A stretch of 64,000 bases of DNA, taken from positions 45,138 to 109,137 of the forward strand of contig NZ_JPKG01000008.1 of assembly GCF_000735605.1 (NCBI RefSeq). Reading direction: 5' to 3'. The position numbers and the translations under genes are program-made. The stretch's first letter is position 1. Each line of letters opens with the position of its first letter. This document shows, one piece after another, positions 50,340-58,985 of this stretch. A model generated the notes under the pieces. The model did no database searches. It was not told where the DNA came from and saw nothing but the letters and a program-made list of their open reading frames with translations. The DNA comes from Allobosea sp. LC85 (GTDB taxonomy: Bacteria > Pseudomonadota > Alphaproteobacteria > Rhizobiales > Beijerinckiaceae).

Positions 50340-52091
50340 ATGACGCGCAAACTGACGATCTCGGTCGGCCAGCACTCCGACAAGGGGCGCAAGGAGACCA
50401 ACCAGGACTTCCACGGCTCCCTGATTCCGGACGAGCCGCTGCTCGGCCTCAAGGGCATCGCGGTCGCCCTGGCGGATGGCATCAGCAGCAGCAGCGTCAG
50501 CCGGGTCGCGGCCGAATCCGCGATCAAGGGCTTCCTGACGGACTATTACTGCACATCGGAATCCTGGTCGGTGAAGACCTCGGCGCACCGGGTCATCGCA
50601 GCGACCAACTCATGGCTGCACGCGCAGACGAGACGCAGCCAGCACGCTTATGAGCGGGACAAGGGCTATGTCTGCACACTGAGCGTATTGGTGCTGAAAT
50701 CGGCCAGCGCCCACATCTTCCATGTCGGCGATTCCCGGATCTACCGGCTGTCCGGCCATTCGCTCGAGCAGCTTACCGAGGATCATCGCATCGGCTTTTC
50801 CTCGGAGCAGAGCTATCTCTCGCGTGCGCTCGGCGCGAACCCGCAGATCGAGATCGACTACCAGAAGCTGCCGCTGGCCAAAGGCGACGTCTTCATCCTG
50901 GCGACCGACGGCGTCTACGAGCATGCCGCGCCGCGCTTCGTCGCCGCCACGATCGCGGCGAACGCGGATGATCTTGACCGCGCCGCACGGTTGATCGTCG
51001 AGGAAGCCCATCGCAAGGGCAGCCCTGACAACCTCACCATCCAGATCGTCCGCCTCGAAGACCTGCCGGAAGGCGATGCCAGCGAAGCGCTCGGGCAACG
51101 TTCGGAGCTGCCGCTTCCGCCCTTGCTGGAGGCGCGGATGCCGTTCGACGGCTACCGGATCATCCGGCAACTGCACGCCAGCAGCCGCAGTCACATCTAC
51201 CTCGCCGTCGACACGGAGGATGACAGCCTCGTCGCGATCAAGATCCCGTCGCTCGATCTGCGTGGCGACCAAGCCTATCTCAAGCGCTTCATGCTGGAGG
51301 AATGGGTGGCACGGCGCATCGACAGCGCGCATGTGCTCAAGCCCCGCCTGCAGTCGCGTGCCCGCAACTATCTCTACGTCGCGACAGAGTTCGTCGAGGG
51401 CCAGACGTTGGCCCAGTGGATGATCGACAACCCCAGGCCCAACCTGGAGACCGTGCGCGCCATCGTCGAGCAGATCGCACGGGGCCTGCTCGCCTTTCAC
51501 CGCAGGGAAATGCTGCATCAGGACCTGAGGCCGGCCAACATCATGATCGACAGGACCGGAACGGTGAAGATCATCGATTTCGGTTCGGCGAGGGTCGCCG
51601 GCGTCGCAGAGGCGACCCCTTGCATCGGCCAGGCCGCGATCCTGGGAACAGCCCAATATACGGCGCCCGAATATGTCCTCGGCGAGAACGGCTCTCCCCG
51701 CTCCGACATCTATTCGCTCGGCGTCATCACCTACGAAATGCTGACCGGGCGACTGCCCTACGGCGCCGAGATGGCCAGAGCCAAGACCAGATCGCGGCAG
51801 CGCAAGGTGCAGTATGCGACGGCTCTCGACGAGAGCCGCGAGGTTCCGGTTTGGATCGATGCTGCGCTCAGGAAGGCGGTGAATCCTGATCCGGACAAGC
51901 GCTACGATTTGCTCTCCGAGTTCATCTATGACCTGCGCCACCCGAACCGCAGCCTGATGTCGCAACGGACGCCGTTGATTCAGAAAAACCCGCTTCTTTT
52001 TTGGAAATTCGTTTCGCTCGCTCTCGCCGCTCTGGTGGTTTGCCTGCTCCATCTGCAAGTCTCCGGCTGGCACGGTTTTGAGATGCCTTGA
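50340..52091 (+). CDS. Bifunctional PP2C phosphatase / Ser-Thr protein kinase, membrane-anchored
   Basis: 583 residues. The N-terminal PP2C domain (about 1-245) has metal-site motifs ALADGISSSS, FHVGDSRIY and ILATDGVYEHA. A Hanks-type kinase (about 270-530) has VAIKIP (Lys), HQDLRPANIM (catalytic loop) and IDFGSARV. A single membrane helix near 550-575 anchors it. Such fusions occur within nitrate/nitrite assimilation operons of alphaproteobacteria, but their targets are not established to my knowledge. ATG at 50340 is preferred to an upstream in-frame ATG. Confidence 0.9.
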   Translation: MTRKLTISVGQHSDKGRKETNQDFHGSLIPDEPLLGLKGIAVALADGISSSSVSRVAAESAIKGFLTDYYCTSESWSVKTSAHRVIAATNSWLHAQTRRSQHAYERDKGYVCTLSVLVLKSASAHIFHVGDSRIYRLSGHSLEQLTEDHRIGFSSEQSYLSRALGANPQIEIDYQKLPLAKGDVFILATDGVYEHAAPRFVAATIAANADDLDRAARLIVEEAHRKGSPDNLTIQIVRLEDLPEGDASEALGQRSELPLPPLLEARMPFDGYRIIRQLHASSRSHIYLAVDTEDDSLVAIKIPSLDLRGDQAYLKRFMLEEWVARRIDSAHVLKPRLQSRARNYLYVATEFVEGQTLAQWMIDNPRPNLETVRAIVEQIARGLLAFHRREMLHQDLRPANIMIDRTGTVKIIDFGSARVAGVAEATPCIGQAAILGTAQYTAPEYVLGENGSPRSDIYSLGVITYEMLTGRLPYGAEMARAKTRSRQRKVQYATALDESREVPVWIDAALRKAVNPDPDKRYDLLSEFIYDLRHPNRSLMSQRTPLIQKNPLLFWKFVSLALAALVVCLLHLQVSGWHGFEMP

Positions 52092-52127
52092 AGAGCGTCT
52101 ACGGTGCCGGCAGTGATGTCTGGTTTA

Positions 52128-52461
52128 GACCTGATCACGCTCGGCGGCAGCAGCGGCAACCGATTGCTGACGGAGGCCCAGCTCGCCCGCTCGGGCATCG
52201 ACGTCAGGACCAAGTTCGTCGTCGAGTATCATTCAAGCGCGATCGGGCTGGCGTCCGAAGGCCTGGGCGTGGCAATCCTCGTGGCCTCCATCGTCGAGAA
52301 CCTGCGCCCGGACCTGGCACAGATTCCGTTGGTGGACCCGGTCATCGACCGGCCGGTATCGGTGATCCGGCGACGCGGGGAAACGCTGACCCCGGCGGCA
52401 CAGGCTCTCTACAACCTGATCGCGCGGGACCTTGGCCCTCTCGGGCCCGGGCCGTGACGGG
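52128..52461 (+). pseudogene. Truncated lysR copy (right direct repeat, copy B)
   Basis: 334 bp corresponding to the last third of the LysR protein at 45157-46059, starting 37 nt after the kinase stop. The frame is open and reads LITLGGSSGNRLL to DLGPLGPGP with few amino-acid changes, but there is no DNA-binding domain and no promoter. Copies A and B have the same orientation and lie 6.4 kb apart, bracketing nirBDC and the kinase gene. Confidence 0.93.
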
Positions 52462-52471
52462 GGGTTGGTTC

Positions 52472-52570
52472 TGCGCGATGCCCCGCAGAAGCCGGGCATG
52501 ATCCGCGATCGTGGCGATGCCCTCGTGTAAATCCTGGTTGGCGCGCATGAAGGCGCGGTAGCTCGCCTGA
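52472..52570 (-). pseudogene. Relic of an FCD-type GntR gene
   Basis: 99 bp aligning without gaps to 18728-18826 of the gntR gene, about 89 percent identical by my count. Minus-strand reading gives QASYRAFMRANQDLHEGI then ATIADHARLLRGIAQ. Joined seamlessly to the sigma-factor relic on its right. Confidence 0.9.
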
Positions 52571-52905
52571 TCGCGCCAATGGCTGCCCGGGGGGACTCCG
52601 TTTTCGCGGCGGCGAGCACGGAAGCCTGCCCGCGGCGATGCTCGTCGATCCAGAGATTGCGCAGGATGGTGAACAGCCAGGGCCGGACGCGCTCGTCCTC
52701 CTCGGGCGGCGAAGCGGCCAGCGCCTTCATGGCGCAGGACTGCAGCAGATCGGCCGCCGCATCCCGGCTGCCGCTCAGCCGCAGTGCATGGAAGAACAGC
52801 CGGCCCCAGTTCCGGCGCAGGCGCGCTCGACGGCGATACGCAGGATGAGGCCCTCCGCGATGGCTTTCGCCTTGTCCCCGTCGCAGAGGCTGCAGGGCCC
52901 CTCAA
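52571..52905 (-). pseudogene. Partial duplicate of the ECF sigma factor gene
   Basis: About 335 bp near-identical to 12419-12765, the region 2 part of the sigma gene: minus-strand reading includes MKALAASPPEEDERVRPWLF and ILRNLWIDEHRRGQASVLAA. The copy lacks region 4 and has a one-base deletion near 52820 relative to the intact gene, so it cannot make a sigma factor. The rest of 52906-53115 shows no gene. Confidence 0.92.
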
Positions 52906-53115
52906 GGCTCGGCCGGGAATACCAGTTCGGTCGTTGGCGCGTAACCGGAGTTGGCCGCGCAGGGCCGACGAGTAGCTGAAGTACGAGCGAACCGGCCGGG
53001 TTGGGTGGTTTCCTGAAGTTCGTTAGGCACCTCTCGGATGTCCGCCGTTCCGTCGCACTCTATGTCGATATCGTCGCTGGAGCTTTCGAGAGGGCCAGAA
53101 TGGGAGCGCCGGTGC

Positions 53116-53781
53116 TCAGCGCCGGCTCTTCCGGAAGCGGTCGCAGTCACGCATGCCATCGCTGGTCGTCATGAACTTGCCGCCGTTCGGGAAGTGCTCC
53201 AGCAGCAGCTTGGTGTAGCCCTCGGTCGACTTGGGGTTGCTGACGAAGGTGATCCGGTTCTGCATCTCCTTGCCGAACACCAGCGTCAGCTTGCTCGCGG
53301 TGAGCACGGCGTCGAAATCCTCCTGGGTCTCGGGCGTCCGGTCAAAGAAGATTTCTGACGAGATCACCTCAGCCGGCATGGTTACGGCCTGCGTGTCATT
53401 GATCAGGATGCGGTTCTTGGCCGCCGGTTCGAAGCCCGATGGGTAGACCGACGCCATGTCGAAGAAATGCGTCAGTTCGAAGCTGATGTGGACTTGCTTC
53501 GTGCCGCGCGGACAGGTGAGCAGCATGAAGTTTGCAATCGTGCTGTCCTTGCCGTTCTCGCCCTTCTCAACAAACGTGTATCGTCGATAGATGCGCTTGT
53601 CCTTGAACTGGGGAGTAGGAATGACACCCCAGTTGTTGTGGGTGATCATCGTCCTCCCCTCCGGTGAGGCCTGGGGCGCTGGAGCAGACTGGGCTGCTGG
53701 GGCCATCGGAGTCAGGTGAGCCTGGGCAAACGCCAAGGTCGAAGAAGCAATCAGGGCGAGCCCCGCAATCAGTGTCCGCAT
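53116..53781 (-). CDS. Secreted hypothetical protein
   Basis: 221 residues. The signal peptide (1-20, ending STLAFAQA) is followed by an Ala/Pro-rich linker and a beta-rich mature domain with YRRYTFVEKGENG and LLTCPRGTKQVHISFEL. GGAGGGG lies upstream of the ATG at 53781; the frame is open further upstream without support. It is the most downstream of a minus-strand series of exported proteins. Unknown function, probably periplasmic. Confidence 0.7.
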   Translation of the reverse strand: MRTLIAGLALIASSTLAFAQAHLTPMAPAAQSAPAPQASPEGRTMITHNNWGVIPTPQFKDKRIYRRYTFVEKGENGKDSTIANFMLLTCPRGTKQVHISFELTHFFDMASVYPSGFEPAAKNRILINDTQAVTMPAEVISSEIFFDRTPETQEDFDAVLTASKLTLVFGKEMQNRITFVSNPKSTEGYTKLLLEHFPNGGKFMTTSDGMRDCDRFRKSRR

Positions 53782-53794
53782 GGGGAGCCCCTCC

Positions 53795-54271
53795 TCAGAA
53801 GAATTTCTTGTCGACGCGCGAGCCGTCGCCCTTGAACTCGATGTTGACGGCTTCCATGCCATTGTTGGCCCGGCATGAGACCGTTTTGACGAACTCGCCG
53901 TCGCCGCTCATGTGGACGCGGCACTGGCCCTTCGCCTTGTAGGACTGAGATTCGCCCTTATCATTACCAGTTCGGATCGTGTCGATCTCCAGCACATAGC
54001 GAGCCGGGTCGATCTGACTGTCCTTCCCTCCGGACAACATGATTGCCCCGCCGGGCAGCGCGATGTTGAAGGCGATCCGCCCGTTACTGAACTGTGTGTA
54101 AAACATCTTGTCGCAGGTATAGCGCTGCGGGCCGATGGTGAAGGTTGAACACCGGCCTTTAAAAAAGACCATGCTCTTTAAATTATTGGCGCTCTGTTGG
54201 GCCGAGCTTTGGACAGTTGATACGATCAGTCCAAGTATCGTTATTACAACTTTCCCTCGGAAAGCTTCCAT
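53795..54271 (-). CDS. Secreted hypothetical protein
   Basis: 158 residues with a signal peptide (1-25, VVITILGLIVSTVQSSAQQ) and a mature domain with four Cys (RCST, YTCDK, GQCRV, VSCRA) that could form two disulfides. It starts 63 bp downstream of the frameshifted gene and its stop lies 13 bp before the next start, so it is in the same series. No family recognised. Confidence 0.65.
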   Translation of the reverse strand: MEAFRGKVVITILGLIVSTVQSSAQQSANNLKSMVFFKGRCSTFTIGPQRYTCDKMFYTQFSNGRIAFNIALPGGAIMLSGGKDSQIDPARYVLEIDTIRTGNDKGESQSYKAKGQCRVHMSGDGEFVKTVSCRANNGMEAVNIEFKGDGSRVDKKFF

Positions 54272-54334
54272 TTTTAAGCACTCTAAACCAGTGAAGCCGA
54301 TAAAATTGGGGAAAATATTTTCCCTTGAGACCGT

Positions 54335-54743
54335 TCAGTCGAATTGACTGAATGTCTTTCGCTCCTTGGCGCTCATCGTCGAGCGCTGATATTTGCCGGT
54401 GCAGTATTTAGAATGGAGGGCGAAGAAGCCGCCGGACATCGGGTTCCTGGCTTCCCATTGCGTGCGGTCTTTGGTCTTCATTTCGAAATTGATGCCGCCG
54501 AAATTGACGAACATGGTTCCGGGTTTCGTGCAGAGCATCGTGACTTCGTATGCACGCCGTTGGCCGCCGCTGTTGACGGTGTAGCCGTTGACGAACGCCT
54601 GATGGGTCGGGGCCTTCTTCGCCCCGAGACATCTTGCTGACGAAGAATTCGACACCTTCGCCGAAGGTCCCGAAACGGGTCTGCGACATGGTGGAGGTCG
54701 CGCAAAGACAAAGCGCTGCACCCATAACGATCTTCTTGAACAT
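54335..54743 (-). pseudogene. Secreted-protein gene with a single-base frameshift
   Basis: The start at 54743 gives a signal peptide (MFKKIVMGAALCLCATSTMS) and RFGTFGEGVEFFVSKMSRG, after which the frame is lost. The next frame continues AKKAPTHQAFVNGYTV and ends near KYCTGKYQRS. Together they align along their length with the neighbour at 54789-55163 (GTFGxGVEF, KPxTxFV, GGFFAxHxKYCTG). One extra G in the GGGG run at 54622-54625 explains the break. A sequencing error is possible. Confidence 0.85.
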
Positions 54744-54788
54744 GATCAGCCCCCCAAGCTTTTTCAGCTGTTTTTCAGTTGTCGGTTG

Positions 54789-55163
54789 TCAGAGCCGGTC
54801 CTGGTATCGGCCCGTGCAATATTTGTCGTGGATGGCGAAGAAGCCGCCGCTGATCGGCGATCTTGTGGCCCACTGCGTCTGTTCTTCGAGCTTCATCACC
54901 CATGGCTGGTCTTCGATCCAGTCGACGAAGATCGTGGCCGGTTTCCGGCAGATGATGTTGAGCTTGAAACTGACTTTCTTGCCGGTCGCGGTGACCTCAT
55001 AGAAGGCGTCGATCTCGACGAAATGAGCCGACGCCTCAATTCCGCGCTTCATTTTGATGACTGAAAACTCCACGCCGTCCCCGAATGTCCCGATGGGTGT
55101 CGCGGCCATAGCCGACGAGGCACACAAGCTGATTGCCGCCGCGAAAATGATTTTCCGGATCAT
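54789..55163 (-). CDS. Secreted hypothetical protein, paralogue of the frameshifted neighbour
   Basis: 124 residues: signal peptide (1-20, MIRKIIFAAAISLCASSAMA) then GTFGDGVEFSVIKMKRGIE, a beta-rich domain and the C-terminal GGFFAIHDKYCTGRY. Two Cys in the mature part (IICRK, KYCTG) could pair. ATG at 55163 is chosen for the signal peptide; an in-frame ATG four codons earlier exists. It arose by tandem duplication together with the neighbour. Function unknown. Confidence 0.75.
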   Translation of the reverse strand: MIRKIIFAAAISLCASSAMAATPIGTFGDGVEFSVIKMKRGIEASAHFVEIDAFYEVTATGKKVSFKLNIICRKPATIFVDWIEDQPWVMKLEEQTQWATRSPISGGFFAIHDKYCTGRYQDRL

Positions 55164-55187
55164 GAGTTCTCGCAATAAAATGGGTTG

Positions 55188-55922
55188 TTAAATTCGTGTG
55201 GACGAGCCCTCAAACCAGATGCAGGAGCTTGCCGCCGCTGCTACGTCGAAATTGCGCGCCTTGACGTTGGGCAACATGACGCCGTTCTTGGCCAAGTCGA
55301 CCTTCACCATGGTGCTGCTGTCCTCACCAACGTCCTGGGCGAAGTAGCAATACTGGTGGTCAGGCCTGGGCTGCTCGCTCGACGTGAAGGTCCAGCCGGT
55401 CACGACTGTGCCGGGGCCGAACTTCACGTTCTTGAAAACCGTATAGTTGGTTACGGTTGCCCCGCCGCTCTTGGAGCCCATGTCGGGACGAAGCTGCTCC
55501 GAGGAGGGACGGGCCAAATCCCCGCTCACTCCGACTTTGGCATTGCGGTCGAGCTTCACGGTCGAATCTGGGTCGATCTTCACGGTGGTGTTGGGATCGA
55601 GCGAAACAGTCCCGCCGCCGAACCCCACCTTGGCGTCGGGATCGAGCTTGATCTCGCCCTGTGTCTTGATGGTGGTGCGTTCGAGCGCGGCGGCGAAGGC
55701 GTTCGCCATCTTCTCGGTCGCCGACTTGCTGTCGGTGACATAGGAGAAGCCGAAGAAGGCGGCACCGATCCCGATTCCGACGAGCGCAATCGCGCCGCCG
55801 ATGCCGAGAGCACGAAACATTGCTGCCTTCGAGTTGACGATCCGACTGTCGGCGGCCATGCGCGCATTGACGGCAGCAGCGAGCGCCTTGTTTTCCGGCG
55901 TGACGGGAATGGGTGTCGTCAT
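55188..55922 (-). CDS. Membrane-anchored periplasmic protein with beta-repeat segment
   Basis: 244 residues: cytoplasmic N-terminus, one membrane helix (about 38-62, LGIGGAIALVGIGIGAAFFG), then short repeats of the type VxLDPNTTVKIDPDSTVKLD (about 93-130) that look like a beta-solenoid, and a C-terminal domain with two Cys. AAGGAT lies before the ATG. It starts 12 bp after the large membrane protein gene, so the two are co-expressed. Unknown function. Confidence 0.7.
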   Translation of the reverse strand: MTTPIPVTPENKALAAAVNARMAADSRIVNSKAAMFRALGIGGAIALVGIGIGAAFFGFSYVTDSKSATEKMANAFAAALERTTIKTQGEIKLDPDAKVGFGGGTVSLDPNTTVKIDPDSTVKLDRNAKVGVSGDLARPSSEQLRPDMGSKSGGATVTNYTVFKNVKFGPGTVVTGWTFTSSEQPRPDHQYCYFAQDVGEDSSTMVKVDLAKNGVMLPNVKARNFDVAAAASSCIWFEGSSTRI

Positions 55923-55934
55923 CGGTTGTGATCC

Positions 55935-57122
55935 TTAAGCGATCTTGACGCTTGCGGTAGCGCGCGCCGCCGCATCGGCGACTTCCGCCCGCGCCGACTT
56001 GTGAACGGCCTGGGTGGTCTCGCGAATGATGTGCTCGGCCAGCCCGCCCAGCACGTATTGCCCAGCCTGATCACTCAACGGGACCGGTGGCTCGTCGGCG
56101 GAAACACCCCTCGGCTTCGGCGTCTTGATGATGGTGACTGAACCGAGTGCCAGCAGGGTCGACGCCAGCGAGGCGAAGACAGCGGGGAAGAACACGAAAT
56201 AGCGCAGGAACGTGTGGATTTCGCTGTCGGCGACCTCGGTCGGGTTCTTGCCGTAAATCATGGCCGTGAAGGAGTGAAGCTGCGAGTTGAGCACCGCCTC
56301 GCGATGAGCCTTGGTGGCGTCGCTGACGCGCTGGTCGACGGCCTTGCGGTCGAGGCTCGCACGCTCCCGTCGGGCATCGTCCAGCTTTTGCTGCACGGCT
56401 TCGCGCTCGGAATTGGTCACCTTCAGGTTCTGCTCGATGATCGGCCCGCGCAGATCGTTGGTGCAGCGCAAAGACGTTCGAACTCTTCCCTGCCGGTCGG
56501 TGTTGCGTATCGGAAAGCACTTTGGAGGCTGAACCTTCCCCATCTCCGCAACAAAGCCCATCGAGCGCTGATCAATCGCGTTCAGTGCTTTGGTGTGTTG
56601 CTCAACGACATCGTCGGCCTCAGCCAGCTTCTTGTCGAAGGTTTCTTGCTCGCGCTGGGCCACACGCATGGCTTCGTCAGCATTCACCACGTCGATCAGG
56701 CGCGGGTGGAACATCTGCTCGCCAAGCTGGGTCAACGACTTGACCGTCACGCCCGCCGCAAACACGACGCCGACCACCATGACAGCCTTCAGCACCATAT
56801 TTCGCTGGATACGGCAGCAGATCGCCAGAGGGACACGGCACATCTCGACCACGGCATAGCTCAGTGGCGCGAGCATCATCATCGCCATCGTGTTGGTGTT
56901 GTTGTGCCCGTATATCTTGGCAAACAGCCACGCGCCGATGAGAGAGGTGATGATCAATATGATCTCGCCGGAATAGGCGATTGCGACGTAGAGGTAATTG
57001 ATCGAATAGCCGCGCGCCTTGTCGACCAACTCCCGATGGCTCGGCGTCGTCTTGGACGACGTTTCCTCAGCCGCAGCGATAGACCCGGCGTCATGCGCCG
57101 GTCGAAGTTCACTTACAGACAT
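55935..57122 (-). CDS. Polytopic membrane protein with long coiled coil
   Basis: 395 residues. Three membrane helices (about 45-70, 80-103, 108-132) are followed by a charged coiled coil (about 150-290) containing two Cys, a fourth helix (about 310-335) and a cytoplasmic tail. This resembles the layout of DUF4407-type proteins, but I cannot confirm the family. It is the first gene of the minus-strand series, so the exported proteins downstream probably depend on or work with it. Confidence 0.65.
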   Translation of the reverse strand: MSVSELRPAHDAGSIAAAEETSSKTTPSHRELVDKARGYSINYLYVAIAYSGEIILIITSLIGAWLFAKIYGHNNTNTMAMMMLAPLSYAVVEMCRVPLAICCRIQRNMVLKAVMVVGVVFAAGVTVKSLTQLGEQMFHPRLIDVVNADEAMRVAQREQETFDKKLAEADDVVEQHTKALNAIDQRSMGFVAEMGKVQPPKCFPIRNTDRQGRVRTSLRCTNDLRGPIIEQNLKVTNSEREAVQQKLDDARRERASLDRKAVDQRVSDATKAHREAVLNSQLHSFTAMIYGKNPTEVADSEIHTFLRYFVFFPAVFASLASTLLALGSVTIIKTPKPRGVSADEPPVPLSDQAGQYVLGGLAEHIIRETTQAVHKSARAEVADAAARATASVKIA

Positions 57123-57758
57123 ATGCGCAAGCCCCCATGTGAACTTCTTTGAAGATCACCGTGCGCTAGTGTTGAACGCTCAGAATCATGTTTATTTTGA
57201 TTCGGTATAAGCTACCATTCACGCCATCTTTATTCAGATTCAAGGAGGGACTCGTGCCTCGAATCGTGCTCGCCAACGCGGCGATCTCCCTTGAATGCGC
57301 AGCGCCCTCTTGATCCTGAAGTTTAATCTCGTGAATAACTTGGACTGCTTCACGTCGCGGCCACCCGAGCACAGATTGAGGCCGCAAGATCGCTTGGCAC
57401 AGCGTTAGCCTTGCGAAGCGTGTTACGAAACAAGGTGCGCGTCATCTGATGACGCTGTTGTGCGTGCGTGAATGTAAAGTAGTGCCCGCGAGCTTGCGCA
57501 GGCCTTCGGTACGGAAGAGAGCATTGGCGCAAGTCGCACAAAATCCTGTATTTCGATATCTTCGCAACAAAACGCGATATGATATCGATATACTAATAAT
57601 TTGGCCAGCCAGAATTCATAAAAATCTCTGTTGCTAAGATTGTCATCCGGCAAATAGGATGAGACTTAGCACTGCTTGGTAGGAATTTTCCGTTTCATCA
57701 TGCGTCCGGCGTAAGGCCGAATGTCGCATCTATCAATATGGCAATTGGGATAGGGTAG
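57123..57758. other. About 630 bp AT-richer region without a supportable gene
   Basis: Short open frames of 60-75 codons on both strands have poor composition and no motifs. The base composition is clearly lower in GC than the flanks. It presumably holds the promoter of the envelope cluster, and its composition suggests imported DNA. No tRNA or repeat is visible. Confidence 0.5.
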
Positions 57759-58934
57759 ATGGGAAATTGCCGTTACTGCGGTGCGAATGCCGGAATGTTC
57801 GCTTCACAGCATAAAGAATGCGAACCCTATTTTCGTGATGTCCTGGCGCACGTTCGACAAGGCTCCGTTCCCGACCTGAATTTCGATCTACCGCTCAGAT
57901 TGAATAAAAATGAGCGCGCTCTTTGGGTGTTCTATGACGCCAACGAGCTTGGAATGGGCAAGGTCCGCCGCCATGTCGCTGGCTCGACCGGATCTCGATC
58001 CGGGTCGTCAAGGGCCTCACCGTTCGTGCTGGAGGCAGCAAGGGCTACTCCTACACCGAGGCAGTCGAACAGATTGTCGATACCGGCACGCTCATCGTGA
58101 CCACGCATACGATCTATTTCGTCGGGCATTCCGGAATCACCCGTATCGCGATCTCATCGTTGATGTCTCAACATCGTGCGAGGGGATCGCGCGAGCTTTG
58201 ATATCGAGGACGAGCGTGTCACTTACCAATTGCTCGCCGCTGGCTATCTCGTTGCGCTCGTCGAGGCGGTCGCGAACATGGACGATGTCGCCGTCGCCAT
58301 CGAGCGCGCTCGCAACCCGGTGATCGAGACCGCATCAAGACCCGTCCTGGAGTCCATTGAGAAATGGACGCGCAATGGCGAGCCCTTGAAGGAAGTCGGG
58401 CCGTGGGGACCGGTCATCGAGACCGACTACGCCGAGCCCGCATTGCCAGCGGTGCGCCCCGAACCTCAATCGCAAGCGAGGGACACTCGGCCCGCTGCGC
58501 TCATGTCGAAACCAGCGGCATCTGAGCCGTCAATCGAAGAGGTCGCAGCACTCATACAGGCTGCGGTCGCGAGCACTGCGCCTCGCCCGAAATTCCCCAC
58601 AGCGGCGAAAGTCTATGTCTCCATCGTAGGTGGAGCGATTGGCCTGCTCGCCCTCTTGATGCTCATGGCCGGCACGCTCAAGACCACGTTCGACATGGCA
58701 GTCTTGCCGGGGTTTATCGCGGGGCTGTGTTTCATTGCCGCTCTCCCCATTCTCGTGCCGCGCTCGACCAGGAACTTCGCCAAGCTCGTTCTGATCGTCT
58801 CGGCGATCCTTGTTGCTAGCGCGATCATCGCCTCGGCGATCATCGGCCCGCCGCCGAAGGCCGCCGCGACCGCTGCGACGACCACGGGCACGACCACTCC
58901 GAAATCGGCGACCTCCACACAGTTCATGAAGTGA
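57759..58934 (+). pseudogene. Decayed gene for a zinc-finger/PH-like membrane protein
   Basis: The start reads MGNCRYCGANAGMFASQHKE, a zinc-ribbon, followed by LNKNERALWVFYDANEL. The continuation ISIRVVKGLTVRAGGSKGYS and GTLIVTTHTIYFVGHSG lies in a second frame, YRDLIVDVSTSCEGIA in a third, and FDIEDERVTYQLLAAGYLVA back in the first. At least three small indels (near 57991, 58145 and 58195) separate them. The last 250 codons, with two membrane helices, are intact. The assembled product resembles known zinc-ribbon plus beta-domain proteins of unknown function. Confidence 0.8.
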
Positions 58935-58985
58935 GCCCATGCCAATGTCCGGTTCTGGGCAACACGCCAACTTCCACTTCAGGCG

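Noticed and set aside
52128..52457. A short functional LysR-like effector protein
   Set aside because: No DNA-binding domain, no ribosome binding site, and near-identity to the end of the upstream lysR; a relic is the better reading.
54335..54743. Programmed ribosomal frameshift as explanation for the split gene
   Set aside because: There is no slippery heptamer or downstream pseudoknot; the intact paralogue shows a normal single frame, so a point lesion is simpler.
57163..57653. Several 60-76 codon frames in the AT-richer gap
   Set aside because: No ribosome binding sites, unlikely amino-acid composition and mutually overlapping frames.
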